Shown in pieces: positions 51,031-60,550 of a stretch of DNA of 64,000 nt. Where the stretch lies: NCBI RefSeq assembly GCF_028583545.1, contig NZ_CP087106.1, forward strand, positions 6,204,580-6,268,579, given 5' to 3'. This stretch comes from Methylobacterium sp. NMS14P. Its GTDB lineage: Bacteria; Pseudomonadota; Alphaproteobacteria; Rhizobiales; Beijerinckiaceae. Below the pieces are notes generated by a model. It ran no database searches and was not told where the DNA came from. It saw only the letters and a list, made by a program, of their open reading frames with translations. Made by a program: the position numbers and the translations under genes. The number at the start of each line of letters is the position of its first letter. The stretch's first letter is position 1.

Positions 51031-52818
51031 TCAGAAGGCCTCGGCCTCCAGGGCCATCGTGCTGTCCGCACCGGCCTTGATCCGGCTGAGGCGCAGGGCG
51101 GTCTCCGGCAGCATCCGCTCCATGAAGAACCGGCCGCTCGTCAGCTTCGACTCCCAGCGCGGGGAAGGGGCCTCGGCGTGCTTGGCCTGGGCGGCCTTGG
51201 CGATCCGCGCCCACATGTAGCCGAGGGCCACGAGGCCGAAGAGGTGCATGAAGTCGGTGGCGCCGGCCCCGGCATTGTCGGGCTTGCTGAACGCGTTCTG
51301 CATCAGCCACATCACGGCGCCCTGGAGGTCGTTCAGCCCGGCCTGGAGCGGCTTGGTGAACGGCGCCATGGCGGGATCCTCGCCGTGGTCCTTCAGGAAG
51401 GTCTGGACCTCGCCCAGGAAGGCCATCATCGCCCGGCCGCCGTCCTTCGGCAGCTTGCGGCCGATCAGATCCATGGCCTGGATGCCGTTGGCGCCCTCGT
51501 AGATCATGGCGATGCGGGCGTCGCGCACGAACTGCGACATGCCCCATTCCTCGATGTAGCCGTGGCCGCCGAGGAGTTGCTGCGCCTCGACCGCGTTGGC
51601 GAAGCCGCGGTCGGTGAGCACGCCCTTCACCACCGGGGTCATCAGGCCGAGGTGGTCGTCGGCGGCCTGCCGCTCCGTGGCGTCCTCGGAGCGGTGTAGG
51701 ATGTCGGCCTGGAGCGCGGTCCAGAGCATGAGCGCGCGGGCCGCCTCGTTGAAGGCGCGGATCTGCATCAGCGTGCGGCGCACGTCCGGATGGACGATGA
51801 TCGGGTCGGCGGCCTTCTCGGGCGCCTTGGCGCCGGTCAGAGCCCGGCCCTGCAGCCGGTCCTTCGCGTAGGCGGCGGCGTTCTGGTAGGCGACCTCGGA
51901 CTGGCCGAGGCCCTGGACGCCCACGGCGAGCCGCGCCTCGTTCATCATCACGAACATGGCGTTGAGGCCGCGATTCTCCTGGCCGACCAGCCAGCCGGTC
52001 GCCCCGTCGTAGTTCATCACGCAGGTGGCGTTGCCGTGAATGCCCATCTTGTGCTCGAGGGAGCCGCAGGACACGCCGTTGCGCGCACCGAGGGATCCGT
52101 CGGCATTCACCAGGAATTTCGGCACGACGAAGAGCGAGATGCCCTTGGTGCCGTCGGGCGCGCCCTCGATCCGGGCGATGACGAGGTGCACGATGTTCTC
52201 GGCGAGGTCGTGCTCGCCGGCCGAGATGAAGATCTTGGTCCCGGTGATGCTGTAGGAGCCGTCGCCGTTCGGCACGGCCTTGGTCTTGAGCAGGCCGAGA
52301 TCCGTGCCGCAATGCGGCTCGGTCAGGTTCATGGTGCCGGTCCAGGCGCCCTCGACCATCTTGGGCAGGTACAGCGCCTTCTGCTCCTCCGAGCCGTGGA
52401 CCAGCAGGGCCGCCATCGCGCCCTGCGTCAGGCCGGGATACATGCCGAAGGCGAGGTTCGCGCCCGAGGCGAATTCCTGGATCGCCGTGTTGAGGGTGTG
52501 GGGCAGGCCCTGGCCGCCGTAGGCCTCGGGCACCGACAGGCCCATCCAGCCGCCGCTGGCGTAGGTGTCGTAGGCGGCCTTGAAGCCGGTCGGCGTGCGC
52601 ACCGTGCCGTCGGCCTCGCGGCGGCAGCCCTCGACGTCGCCCGCGCGGTTGAGCGGGGCGAGCACCTCCTCGGCGAGCTTCGCGCCCTCGCGCAGGACGG
52701 CCTCGACCACGTCGGGCGAGGCGTCGGCGAAGCCCGCCAGGTTGTCCCGGGCATGGAAGCCGAGGACATCGGTGAGCAAGAACAGCGTATCCTCGACCGG
52801 AGCGCGATACTGCGGCAT
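51031..52818 (-). CDS. acyl-CoA dehydrogenase, long DmdC-like type
   Basis: The 595-aa flavoprotein oxidises an acyl-CoA thioester. The N-terminal domain (PVEDTLFLLTDVLGFHARDN) is typical of the roughly 600-aa subgroup related to 3-methylmercaptopropionyl-CoA dehydrogenase. GTMNLTEPHCGTDLGLLKTK binds FAD/substrate; EHKMGIHGNATCVMNYDGA and YEGANGIQAMDLIGRKL (catalytic Glu region) follow. A C-terminal extension of about 120 residues completes the subgroup. Length and domains exclude short-chain enzymes. Substrate cannot be read from sequence. It is convergent with metY and has a free-standing promoter region of about 300 bases toward the PodJ-like gene. Confidence 0.93.
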   Translation of the reverse strand: MPQYRAPVEDTLFLLTDVLGFHARDNLAGFADASPDVVEAVLREGAKLAEEVLAPLNRAGDVEGCRREADGTVRTPTGFKAAYDTYASGGWMGLSVPEAYGGQGLPHTLNTAIQEFASGANLAFGMYPGLTQGAMAALLVHGSEEQKALYLPKMVEGAWTGTMNLTEPHCGTDLGLLKTKAVPNGDGSYSITGTKIFISAGEHDLAENIVHLVIARIEGAPDGTKGISLFVVPKFLVNADGSLGARNGVSCGSLEHKMGIHGNATCVMNYDGATGWLVGQENRGLNAMFVMMNEARLAVGVQGLGQSEVAYQNAAAYAKDRLQGRALTGAKAPEKAADPIIVHPDVRRTLMQIRAFNEAARALMLWTALQADILHRSEDATERQAADDHLGLMTPVVKGVLTDRGFANAVEAQQLLGGHGYIEEWGMSQFVRDARIAMIYEGANGIQAMDLIGRKLPKDGGRAMMAFLGEVQTFLKDHGEDPAMAPFTKPLQAGLNDLQGAVMWLMQNAFSKPDNAGAGATDFMHLFGLVALGYMWARIAKAAQAKHAEAPSPRWESKLTSGRFFMERMLPETALRLSRIKAGADSTMALEAEAF

Positions 52819-52985
52819 CTCTGGCTTCCCCCGTCTGGTGCGGGCCTCTCGGAACGGCCCGCCGCGTTGGCCGCATGTAAACGCCACGCTGCCCCCGGAG
52901 CAACGGCTCCGCCCGCCGATCGCGCGACACGCGCGCCCGTTCCTCGCCGCGGGTTGGTCGCAGCCATTACCGGGCCCATCGAACC

Positions 52986-53000
52986 TTAACTTCGTGTTTA
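52986..53000 (+). promoter_or_regulatory. CtrA-like site (TTAA-N7-TTTA)
   Basis: TTAA at 52986–52989 and TTTA at 52997–53000 are seven bases apart, one mismatch from the CtrA consensus TTAA-N7-TTAA. A further TTAA lies at 53010–53013. It sits in the promoter region of the PodJ-like gene. Confidence 0.4.
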
Positions 53001-53118
53001 CCAAGAAAGTTAATGGTCACGCTCGAACGATCCGACGCGTGCGTCCGTGGATACCGAATTCCGGTCCCGCTCTGCGCCGAGGAAACGGACGCCGCACGCT
53101 GCCGACGACAGGCCACCG

Positions 53119-56100
53119 ATGACCCGCAACGCGATGCCGCAGCTCGACAGTTTCGATCCCGAGGTACTCGACGCGGCCCGCGACGTGGCGGCCCGGGCGG
53201 GCGTTCCGCTCGAGACCTGGATCGCGTCGGTGATGCCGCAGCAGCAATCGGCCGGCCAAGGGAATCGCCGGCACCGGCGGCGTCACCGCGCCGAGCAGCT
53301 CGCCCTCGGCGGGAACCGGCCCGAGGCGTCGGCCGAGCGCTCCCCGCCGCCGGCCTCGCCCGATCACCGGACACACGGCACGGCGCCGCGCGCCGAGAGC
53401 TACGGCGACGGCATCGCCGCTCTGATGGACCGGCTGGACGGCCTCGACCGCGCTCTCGACCACGAGCGGCGCGCCGCCCAGGAGGCCGAGGCGCGGCGTC
53501 TCGCGGAGATCGAGTCGCGCATCGAGCGCGCCCTGAAGGCGGCGCCCGTCCAGCAGGTGACCGAGCGGCTCGGCGACATCGAGCGCCGCATGTCCCACCT
53601 CGGCGAGCAGGTCGCGGCGACCCGCCAGCCCGGCCGTCGCCCGCGCCCCGCGGCCGCCGACATCCGCAGCGCCGTCCAGGACATCCGTCAGCGGCAGCGC
53701 GAGCTGGCGCAGGGCGCCGAGCCGGCGCCGTCCGCGTCGCCGTCCGATGGCGGCGTCGTCGCCAGCATGCGCCTCGACCTCGCCCGCCGCCTGGAAGCGC
53801 GGATCGAGGAGGGCGTCGCCCCGTCGACCGCCCTGATCGAGCTCCAGGAGGAGACCACGCGCCTGCGGGAGGCGATCAACCAGCTGGCGACGAGCCGGGA
53901 TATCGGCGCCCTCGAGCAGGCCGTCGTCACCCTGGCGAGCGGCATCGAGCGCGCCCAGGCGGGGACCGATCTCACCGCCATCGCGGTGCCGATCGAGCAG
54001 GTCCGGGCCCAGGTCGAGCGCCTCGCCGAGGAGGTGGCCGAGAACGTCCACAGCCGCGTCGCGGAGGATGTCCGGCGCCTCGCCGAGCGTCTCGACACCG
54101 CCGCGGCGACCGGCGCCGCCGGTCCGGATGACCACACCCTCGCGGGCCTGTTCGCCGAACTCGAGGAGATCCGCCGTCAGATCGGCGCGCTCGCCGGCCC
54201 GGAGCGGATCCAGGGCCTCGCTCAGAGCCTGCAGGCGGTGAGCGCGCAGATCGCCCAGCTGCAGCGGACGGCCGCCGGTCCGGACCTGCGGCCGCTCCTG
54301 GAGGAGATCCGCAGCGACGTGAAGATCGCCGCGCCGGCGGCGCTGGCGGAGCAGATCCAGGCGCTCGCCGAGAAGGTCGACGTGCTCTGCGCGCGGGACG
54401 ACTGGTCCGAGCGCGCCGGCGACGCGAACGTCGCGCGCTCGGGCGACATGGCCTCCATCCACGCCATGCTGCGCAGCCTCGCCGAGAAGGTCGATCAGGT
54501 CGGCACCCGGTCCGAGCACGAGGGGCTCGACGCCCTGGAGCGGCAGGTCGTCTCGCTGGCGGGCCGCCTCGACGCGCCGCACAGCGCCGATCCGGCGCTG
54601 GCCGGCCTGGAGCGCACCATGGGCGACCTGCTGCGGCAGGTGACGGCGCTCAAGGACGCGGCGCCGAGCGAGGCCGTGGTGGAGCGTGCCGCCCGCAACG
54701 CGGTCGCTCAGACCCTCCAGACGTCCGGCCTCGGCACGGCCGAGTCCGGCGAGATCGGTCTCCTGCGCGCCAGCCTGGCGGACATGCAGGCCCGGCAGGT
54801 CGCCTCCGATCAGCGCCTCGGTGCCACCCTCGAGGGCGTGCAGTCGGCGCTGGAACGGCTCCTCGTCAGGCTCGGCCCGGCAGAGGCCGTCCCGGCGCGC
54901 GGTCCGTCCCTCGACGAGCGCCTGATGTCGTCGACGAGCCCGGAGGTGGCCCTCGCGCCAGTCGAAGCGCGCGCCAAGCCGCGGCGCGACGGTGCCGAGG
55001 CGTCCCGCCTTGCCGACGACCTGCTGGAGCCCGGCAGCGGCCGGCCGCCGCGCGAGTCGCGCACGGCCCGGGAGCCGTCCGCCCGCCGCCCCGCGCAGGA
55101 GCGCCTCGGCGACGTGGCCGCCATGCGGTCCGCGGCCGATGCCAAGTCTGAGACCGACATCAAGACCAGCTTCATCGCCGCCGCGCGCCGCGCGGCCCAG
55201 GCCGCCCAGGCGGAGTTGGCCGCCGAGGCGCCCGTCGAGCGCCGGGAATCCCGGGGCGAGCGGGTGGCCGCACTCCAGGGTGCCGCGACCGGCCGCCTCG
55301 GCCGCCTGCGCGCCGAGATCGATCGCCGTCGCCGTCCGCTGCTCCTCGGCCTCGCCGCCATCGTGCTGGCCCTGGGGGCGCTCCAGGCGATCACCATGCG
55401 CGGCGCGGACGAGCCGCGGCCGGCGGCTCCGACGAGCCAGGTCGCACCGTCCCGCGGGGATGCCGCGGATGTCCAGAAGGACGCTCCGGACGCCCCCAAG
55501 GACGCCGGCAAGGAGAGCGCGGAGGCGAAGCCGGCCCCGGCCGATCCGACGACGACCCAGGCCCTGCCCAGCCCCGTCCCCGCGGAGGCCCGACCCAACG
55601 CCAAGTCGGCGGTGCCGCAGGTCTCCGGGATGAACGGCCTGCAGGCCGAGCTCGGCAACCTGCCTCCGGCGCTGGCCAAGGTGAAGCTCGCCGCCCTCGA
55701 CGGCGACGGCGCGGCGATCTGGGACCTCGCCACCCGGGAGGCCGACGGTCGCGGCATGCCGCGCGACCTGTCGGTCGCCGCCAAGCTCTACGAGAAGCTG
55801 GCCTCGGCCGGCTACGCGCCCGCCCAGTACAAGCTCGCCGGCCACTACGAGAAGGGCTCGGGCGTCGTCCGCGACCTCGACAAGGCGAAGCTCTGGTACG
55901 GCCGCGCCGCCGAGCAGGGCCATGCCCGGTCCATGCACAATCTGGCGGTGCTCTACGCCGAGAACCCAGCCGCCAACGGCAAGCCGGACTTCGCCTCCGC
56001 GGCCTCGTGGTTCCGCCAGGGCGCCGAATTCGGCGTCCGCGACAGCCAGTACAATCTCGGCGTCCTCTACGCGCGCGGCCTCGGCCTGACGCAGGACCTG

Positions 56101-56364
56101 ATCCAGTCCTACGCGTGGTTCTCCGCCGCCGCGAGCCAGGGCGACGACGATGCCGGAAAGAAGCGCGACGACGTGGCCAACAAGCTGAGCCCCGCGGACC
56201 TCGCCAGCGCCAAGAGCCTCGCGGCGAATTTCAAGCCGCGAAAGATCGACGCGGCGGTCAACGAGCCGCCCGTGCCGAAGATGCCGGCCAGCGCGCCGAT
56301 GTCCCTCCTCGGCGCACCGATGCCGGGTGCCGTCCCGTACACGGCGCCGCCGCGCCGGAGCTGA
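53119..56364 (+). CDS. PodJ-like polar localisation protein with Sel1 repeats
   Basis: The 1,081-aa product opens MTRNAMPQLDSFDPEVLDAA. Very long coiled-coil segments (about residues 90–640, e.g. ALMDRLDGLDRALDHERRAA) are followed by one membrane helix near 745–765 (PLLLGLAAIVLALGALQAIT), a Pro/Ala linker and a Sel1-like repeat domain from about 855 to 1040 (YEKLASAGYAPAQYKLAGHY; YGRAAEQGHARSMHNLAVLY). This is the architecture of PodJ, which marks the new pole in Caulobacter and recruits cell-cycle and polar factors. The start at 53119 is preferred to an upstream GTG at 53047. A CtrA-like site lies upstream. Confidence 0.9.
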   Translation: MTRNAMPQLDSFDPEVLDAARDVAARAGVPLETWIASVMPQQQSAGQGNRRHRRRHRAEQLALGGNRPEASAERSPPPASPDHRTHGTAPRAESYGDGIAALMDRLDGLDRALDHERRAAQEAEARRLAEIESRIERALKAAPVQQVTERLGDIERRMSHLGEQVAATRQPGRRPRPAAADIRSAVQDIRQRQRELAQGAEPAPSASPSDGGVVASMRLDLARRLEARIEEGVAPSTALIELQEETTRLREAINQLATSRDIGALEQAVVTLASGIERAQAGTDLTAIAVPIEQVRAQVERLAEEVAENVHSRVAEDVRRLAERLDTAAATGAAGPDDHTLAGLFAELEEIRRQIGALAGPERIQGLAQSLQAVSAQIAQLQRTAAGPDLRPLLEEIRSDVKIAAPAALAEQIQALAEKVDVLCARDDWSERAGDANVARSGDMASIHAMLRSLAEKVDQVGTRSEHEGLDALERQVVSLAGRLDAPHSADPALAGLERTMGDLLRQVTALKDAAPSEAVVERAARNAVAQTLQTSGLGTAESGEIGLLRASLADMQARQVASDQRLGATLEGVQSALERLLVRLGPAEAVPARGPSLDERLMSSTSPEVALAPVEARAKPRRDGAEASRLADDLLEPGSGRPPRESRTAREPSARRPAQERLGDVAAMRSAADAKSETDIKTSFIAAARRAAQAAQAELAAEAPVERRESRGERVAALQGAATGRLGRLRAEIDRRRRPLLLGLAAIVLALGALQAITMRGADEPRPAAPTSQVAPSRGDAADVQKDAPDAPKDAGKESAEAKPAPADPTTTQALPSPVPAEARPNAKSAVPQVSGMNGLQAELGNLPPALAKVKLAALDGDGAAIWDLATREADGRGMPRDLSVAAKLYEKLASAGYAPAQYKLAGHYEKGSGVVRDLDKAKLWYGRAAEQGHARSMHNLAVLYAENPAANGKPDFASAASWFRQGAEFGVRDSQYNLGVLYARGLGLTQDLIQSYAWFSAAASQGDDDAGKKRDDVANKLSPADLASAKSLAANFKPRKIDAAVNEPPVPKMPASAPMSLLGAPMPGAVPYTAPPRRS

Positions 56365-56503
56365 CGCCGGTCCGGGCCCGCGGCCCGGCCGCGGGTCCGA
56401 CCTTGACCGCCACGCCGCGATGCGGGAACGCTGCGGCAGGGCGGCGTCGGACCGGGGGTCGGATCGCGCGGGTCGCCAACCCTTGCCGATGCCCGGAGGA
56501 TGG

Positions 56504-56941
56504 ATGGCGCACCGGAACTCTGTCCCGCTCGGCGCCATCGTTCTCGGCGTGGCGGGGCTCATCCCGTTCCTGGGCTTCGCGGCCCTGGCGGTGTCGGGCA
56601 CCGACGGCGGCCTGAGCAGCATCGGCCTGTCGCCGCGCACCATTCTGTCGGCCTACGGGGCCGTGATCGCCTCGTTCCTGGGCGGGATCCGCTGGGGTGC
56701 CGCCGCGGCGCGCAATGCCGGCAACGGCGATTACCTCGTGGCCATCGTGCCGTCCCTGGTGGCCTGGGCCGCAATGGCCGCGCCCGCACCGTGGGACCTG
56801 CGCATCCTCGGCGGCCTCGTGCTCGCCTGGGGCCTCATCGATCAGGATCTGCCCCGCCGCGGCCTCGCGCCCCTCTGGCTCGGTCGTCTGCGCCTAGTGC
56901 TCTCGGGCGTGGCCGGGGCCGCTCTCCTCGTGGCGGCCTGA
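56504..56941 (+). CDS. DUF3429 membrane protein
   Basis: The 145-aa product has four hydrophobic segments (AIVLGVAGLIPFLGFAALAV; AYGAVIASFLGGIRWGAAAA; YLVAIVPSLVAWAAMAAPAP; VLSGVAGAALLVAA) and the DUF3429 signature 'Y.a.iasFLGGirWG'. Integral inner-membrane protein of unknown function, common in alphaproteobacteria. The ATG at 56504 follows CGGAGGATGG; an in-frame ATG at 56489 is less likely. Confidence 0.9.
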   Translation: MAHRNSVPLGAIVLGVAGLIPFLGFAALAVSGTDGGLSSIGLSPRTILSAYGAVIASFLGGIRWGAAAARNAGNGDYLVAIVPSLVAWAAMAAPAPWDLRILGGLVLAWGLIDQDLPRRGLAPLWLGRLRLVLSGVAGAALLVAA

Positions 56942-56962
56942 CCGGGGGCGCGGAACGCGCGG

Positions 56963-57193
56963 TCAGGTCTCGCGGCTCATCTCGCGCAACAGGTTCAGGA
57001 CGGCGTTGCGCCGCGCCGGCGACTTGATCGCCTGGAACAGCGTGGCAACCTCCGCGCAGTCCCGCGCATCCTGATCCGCCGCGGTCTCGTCGGGCCGATC
57101 CGCCTGGAGGAAGTAGGTCGGACAGACATTCAGCGTGGCTGCGATCCGTTCCAGTAGCCAGCGTGTCGTCGGCGGGGTCACGTCGTCAGTCAT
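56963..57193 (-). CDS. small helical DNA-binding-like protein (76 aa)
   Basis: MTDDVTPPTTRWLLERIAAT, LNVCPTYFLQADRPDETAAD, AEVATLFQAIKSPARRNAVL. The first 35 residues look like a partial Xre helix-turn-helix (LLERIAATLNVCPTYFL); the last part is a helix often seen as the C-terminal extension of Xre regulators. It is divergent from the LuxR gene (about 150 bases apart). Confidence 0.65.
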   Translation of the reverse strand: MTDDVTPPTTRWLLERIAATLNVCPTYFLQADRPDETAADQDARDCAEVATLFQAIKSPARRNAVLNLLREMSRET

Positions 57194-57343
57194 ACCGTTG
57201 AAACTCGCACTCCGCCCGCTGGACCGATTCAAACGGCAGAGCTTTCCGCGGCTACCCTAGCCTTTCGGCGGCGGCGATGCCATCCTCAGGTTGCGTTCGA
57301 CTCACCATTTGTCGCAGTGCGTGCATCAATTTCGAGTTAAGGC

Positions 57344-58072
57344 ATGCCGCATCCGAAGCACCTGGACAGGACCTTCAGCGTGTTGCGCGATCTGGAACGG
57401 GCGGCGACGCCCGACGAGATCGCGCGGCTCCTGGTCGACGCCTTCACCCGCTACGGGGTCTCGTACATCATGGCCGGGATCGTCCCGGATCCCGGCCTGC
57501 CGAAGCGGCGGCATGCCGGGTTCGTGCTCGCCAGCACCATGCCGGAGGGCTGGGCCCGCCGGTACGTGACGCAGGGCTACGCGCTCCACGACCCCACGGT
57601 CCGGCGGCTGTGCACCACGGCGACGCCCTTCGACTGGAGCGCCGTGCTGCCGGATACACCGACGGCCGGGCGCGTCATGAACGAGGCCGGCGACTTCGGC
57701 ATCCGCGCGGGCATCACGATCCCGTTCGTGACCCTCGACGGCGAGCCGGGCGGGATCAGCGTCTCGGGGGATCGGATCGAGATCGATCCGGCCGAGCGCG
57801 TCGCAGTCAACCTCGTGGCGACCTACGCGGTCGGTCAGCTGCTGCTGATGAACAGCCGCCCGGCCGGGCGCGCGCCGGCGCGCCTCTCGCCGCGGGAGCG
57901 CGAGGCCCTGCAATGGGCGGCGGAGGGCAAGACCGACGTCGAGATCGGCATCGTCATGGGCATCACCGCCGCGGGCGTCGACTACCACCTGCGCTCGGTC
58001 CGCACGAAGCTCGACACCGTCAACCGCGCCCACACCGTGGCGCAGGCGCTGCGGTCAGGCCTGATAACCTAG
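57344..58072 (+). CDS. LuxR-type quorum-sensing regulator
   Basis: The 242-aa product has an N-terminal autoinducer-binding domain (residues 15–165) with YGVSYIMAGIVPDPGLPKR and the GWARRYVTQGYALHDPTVRR block that contains the W-Y-D signature contacting the homoserine lactone. A C-terminal LuxR helix-turn-helix (LSPREREALQWAAEGKTDVE, IGIVMGITAAGVDYHLRSVR) follows. It lies upstream of the luxI homologue in the same direction, the classical solo pair. Ligand-binding residues appear intact. Confidence 0.93.
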   Translation: MPHPKHLDRTFSVLRDLERAATPDEIARLLVDAFTRYGVSYIMAGIVPDPGLPKRRHAGFVLASTMPEGWARRYVTQGYALHDPTVRRLCTTATPFDWSAVLPDTPTAGRVMNEAGDFGIRAGITIPFVTLDGEPGGISVSGDRIEIDPAERVAVNLVATYAVGQLLLMNSRPAGRAPARLSPREREALQWAAEGKTDVEIGIVMGITAAGVDYHLRSVRTKLDTVNRAHTVAQALRSGLIT

Positions 58073-58173
58073 AGGCTGCGCCACTCGATCCGCGCGCTCC
58101 GCGGCCCGACAGCGGTGGACGTGTCCGGACGGCGGCAAGTCCTTGGCACCTCAGCCGGCGCCGATCACCGACC

Positions 58174-58189
58174 CTACGGTTTCTCGTAG
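58174..58189 (+). promoter_or_regulatory. lux-box-like inverted repeat
   Basis: CTACG-GTTTCT-CGTAG, a perfect 5-bp inverted repeat with 6-base spacer (16 bp), lies about 58 bases upstream of the luxI start in the 174-base gap between luxR and luxI. It is the right size and place for a LuxR operator. Confidence 0.5.
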
Positions 58190-58246
58190 TACACAGCTCC
58201 CGGTGAAACGACGAAAACTCACGCCATACCAACGTGAGGTTTCCTC

Positions 58247-58870
58247 GTGATCCATATCGTCACCCCCGCCAACGCGGATCGCTACGCCGACGCGATGGAG
58301 CAGGCCTGGCGCCTGCGCCACGACATCTTCGTCGATGAGAAGGGCTGGAGCGAGCTGGCCCGGCCGGACGGCCGCGAGATCGATCAGTTCGACACGCCGC
58401 ACGCGATCCACTTCCTCGCCATGGAGGACGACACCGTCGTCGGGTACAGCCGGCTCCTGCCGACCACCCGCCCGCATCTCCTGTCGGACGTGCTGCCGCA
58501 GCTCTGCGAGGTTGAGCGGCCGGTCGGCCCGCAGATCTGGGAGTGGACCCGCCAGGGCGTCGCCCGCTCGCATCGGGCGAAGGGCCGCGTCGTCAATCCG
58601 GTCTCGATCGCGCTGCTCACCGGGATCGTCGAGTGGGGCCTCGCCCACGGGGTCAACAGCCTGCTGCTGCAGATGCCGACCCTCTACATGATCCACGTCA
58701 TCCAGCTGCATTTCCGCCCGCAGCCGCTCGGCCTGCCCGTCCAGATCGCCGGCGAGGAGATCATGGCGGCGACCGCCCGGTTCGACGCCCGCACCCTGGC
58801 CAAGCTCCGCGCCGTCCGCGGCGACAGCCGCTCGGTCCTGGTCTCCGAACCCGTCTACCTGGTGGCCTGA
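58247..58870 (+). CDS. acyl-homoserine-lactone synthase (LuxI family)
   Basis: The 207-aa product joins SAM and an acyl carrier to make an N-acyl homoserine lactone signal. Conserved features include the R24/F28/W34-like set (WRLRHDIFVDEKGW), GREIDQFDTPHAIHF with the D-x-F-D acidic pair, and WEWTRQGVARSHR with the Glu/Arg pair. The start is GTG at 58247 with a GTGAGG ribosome-binding site. Acyl chain length cannot be deduced. A small gene follows 2 bases after the stop. Confidence 0.94.
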   Translation: MIHIVTPANADRYADAMEQAWRLRHDIFVDEKGWSELARPDGREIDQFDTPHAIHFLAMEDDTVVGYSRLLPTTRPHLLSDVLPQLCEVERPVGPQIWEWTRQGVARSHRAKGRVVNPVSIALLTGIVEWGLAHGVNSLLLQMPTLYMIHVIQLHFRPQPLGLPVQIAGEEIMAATARFDARTLAKLRAVRGDSRSVLVSEPVYLVA

Positions 58871-58872
58871 TC

Positions 58873-59052
58873 ATGATCTTCGACAGCAAGGATACCGCGC
58901 TGGACGCGCTCGCCGCGCAGTGCTTGCGGGTTCGCGAACTCATCGACACGGTCGGCGATCCGCTGATGCGGGCCGCCATCGATCTCCTGCTCCTCGAGGT
59001 CGCCCGGGCCCTGGCCCAGACCGGCCCGCAGGATCGCGCGAGCGGCGCCTGA
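58873..59052 (+). CDS. 59-aa protein coupled to luxI
   Basis: MIFDSKDTALDALAAQCLRV, RELIDTVGDPLMRAAIDLLL, LEVARALAQTG: an entirely helical small protein. Starting 2 bases after the luxI stop implies translational coupling and co-regulation by quorum sensing. No family recognised; it might modulate LuxR/LuxI activity or be an unrelated passenger. Confidence 0.7.
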   Translation: MIFDSKDTALDALAAQCLRVRELIDTVGDPLMRAAIDLLLLEVARALAQTGPQDRASGA

Positions 59053-59080
59053 GGCGCCAGCGGCACGCGGATACGTAAAC

Positions 59081-59106
59081 GGCGGACGTCCCGGAGGACG
59101 CCCGCC
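59081..59106. terminator. hairpin between quorum operon and icd
   Basis: GGCGGACGTCC and GGACGCCCGCC form an 11-bp stem with one mismatch and a CGGA tetraloop between convergent stops. Confidence 0.55.
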
Positions 59107-59129
59107 GCTCTCGCGCCGAGGCTGGAGCC

Positions 59130-60344
59130 TCAGGCGCCCATCGCGGTCTTCAGGTTCTGGTCGACCTTGTCGAGGAAGCCGGTGGTCGAGAGCCACTTCT
59201 GGTCCGGCCCGACGAGGAGGGCGAGGTCCTTGGTCATGTGACCGGCCTCGACCGTGTCGACGCAGACCTTCTCGAGGGTGGCGGAGAACTTCGCCAGATC
59301 GTCGTTGCCGTCGAGCTTGGCGCGGTGCGACAGGCCCCGGGTCCAGGCGAAGATCGACGCGATCGAGTTGGTCGAGGTCTCGCGGCCCTTCTGGTGCTCG
59401 CGGTAGTGGCGGGTGACGGTGCCGTGGGCGGCCTCGGCCTCGACGGTCTGGCCGTCCGGCGTCATCAGAACGGACGTCATCAGGCCGAGCGAGCCGAAGC
59501 CCTGCGCGGCCGTGTCGGACTGCACGTCGCCGTCGTAGTTCTTGCAGGCCCAGACGTAGCCGCCCGACCACTTCAGGCACGAGGCCACCATGTCGTCGAT
59601 CAGGCGGTGCTCGTACGTGATGCCGAGCGGCTTGAACTTGGCCTCGAACTCCTCCTCGTAGACCTTCTGGAACAGGTCCTTGAACCGGCCGTCATAGGCC
59701 TTGAGGATGGTGTTCTTGGTCGACAGGTAGACCGGGTACTTGCGCGCGAGGCCGTAGTTCATCGAGGCGCGGGCGAAGTCGATGATCGACTGGTCGAGGT
59801 TGTACATCGACATAGCGACGCCGGCCTCGGGGAACTTGAACACCTCCTTCTCGATGACCGTGCCGTCGTCGCCCTCGAACTTGATGGTCAGGCGGCCCTT
59901 GCCGGGCACCTTGAAGTCGGTGGCGCGGTACTGGTCGCCGTAGGCGTGGCGGCCGATCACGAAGGGCTGGGTCCAGCCGGGGACGAGGCGCGGCACGTTC
60001 CTGCAGATGATCGGCTCGCGGAAGATCACGCCGCCCAGGATGTTGCGGATCGTGCCGTTCGGCGACCGCCACATCTCCTTGAGGCCGAATTCCTGCACCC
60101 GCTGCTCGTCGGGGGTGATGGTGGCGCACTTCACGCCGACGCCGTGGCGCTTGATCGCCTCGGCGGCGTCGACCGTCACCTTGTCGTTGGTGGCGTCGCG
60201 GTGCTCGACACCGAGGTCGTAGTACTCGAGGTCGACGTCGAGATAGGGGTGGATGAGCTTGTTCTTGATCTCGGCCCAGATGATCCGGGTCATCTCGTCG
60301 CCGTCGAGCTCGACGACGGGGTTCGCTACCTTGATCTTCGCCAT
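59130..60344 (-). CDS. icd: NADP-dependent isocitrate dehydrogenase
   Basis: Citric acid cycle enzyme converting isocitrate to 2-oxoglutarate with NADPH. The 404-aa product starts [20 protein letters not shown], the opening of the homodimeric eukaryotic-type class used by alphaproteobacteria. [13 protein letters not shown] substrate loop appears as [20 protein letters not shown], with [20 protein letters not shown] and the metal-binding [40 protein letters not shown] is the NADP site. The ATG at 60344 is supported by conservation of its first residues. Confidence 0.97.
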   Translation of the reverse strand: MAKIKVANPVVELDGDEMTRIIWAEIKNKLIHPYLDVDLEYYDLGVEHRDATNDKVTVDAAEAIKRHGVGVKCATITPDEQRVQEFGLKEMWRSPNGTIRNILGGVIFREPIICRNVPRLVPGWTQPFVIGRHAYGDQYRATDFKVPGKGRLTIKFEGDDGTVIEKEVFKFPEAGVAMSMYNLDQSIIDFARASMNYGLARKYPVYLSTKNTILKAYDGRFKDLFQKVYEEEFEAKFKPLGITYEHRLIDDMVASCLKWSGGYVWACKNYDGDVQSDTAAQGFGSLGLMTSVLMTPDGQTVEAEAAHGTVTRHYREHQKGRETSTNSIASIFAWTRGLSHRAKLDGNDDLAKFSATLEKVCVDTVEAGHMTKDLALLVGPDQKWLSTTGFLDKVDQNLKTAMGA

Positions 60345-60550
60345 GGACCGATGCCTTCCCGCGTTGTCCCCGCGCACGGCATGCAAGGGCCGTGCGGTCG
60401 TTGTCCCGGGTGACCTGTCGGGCGCCCCGGGCCGGAATCGCCCCGCGACATAGCGCGGCCCTTCCGGCGACGGAAGGCGCGCGCTGTCATCCGGGCGGCA
60501 TCGTCACTCGCCCCTCGACGGGCGCCGGCCCGCCGTGCCAGACGGCCGCC

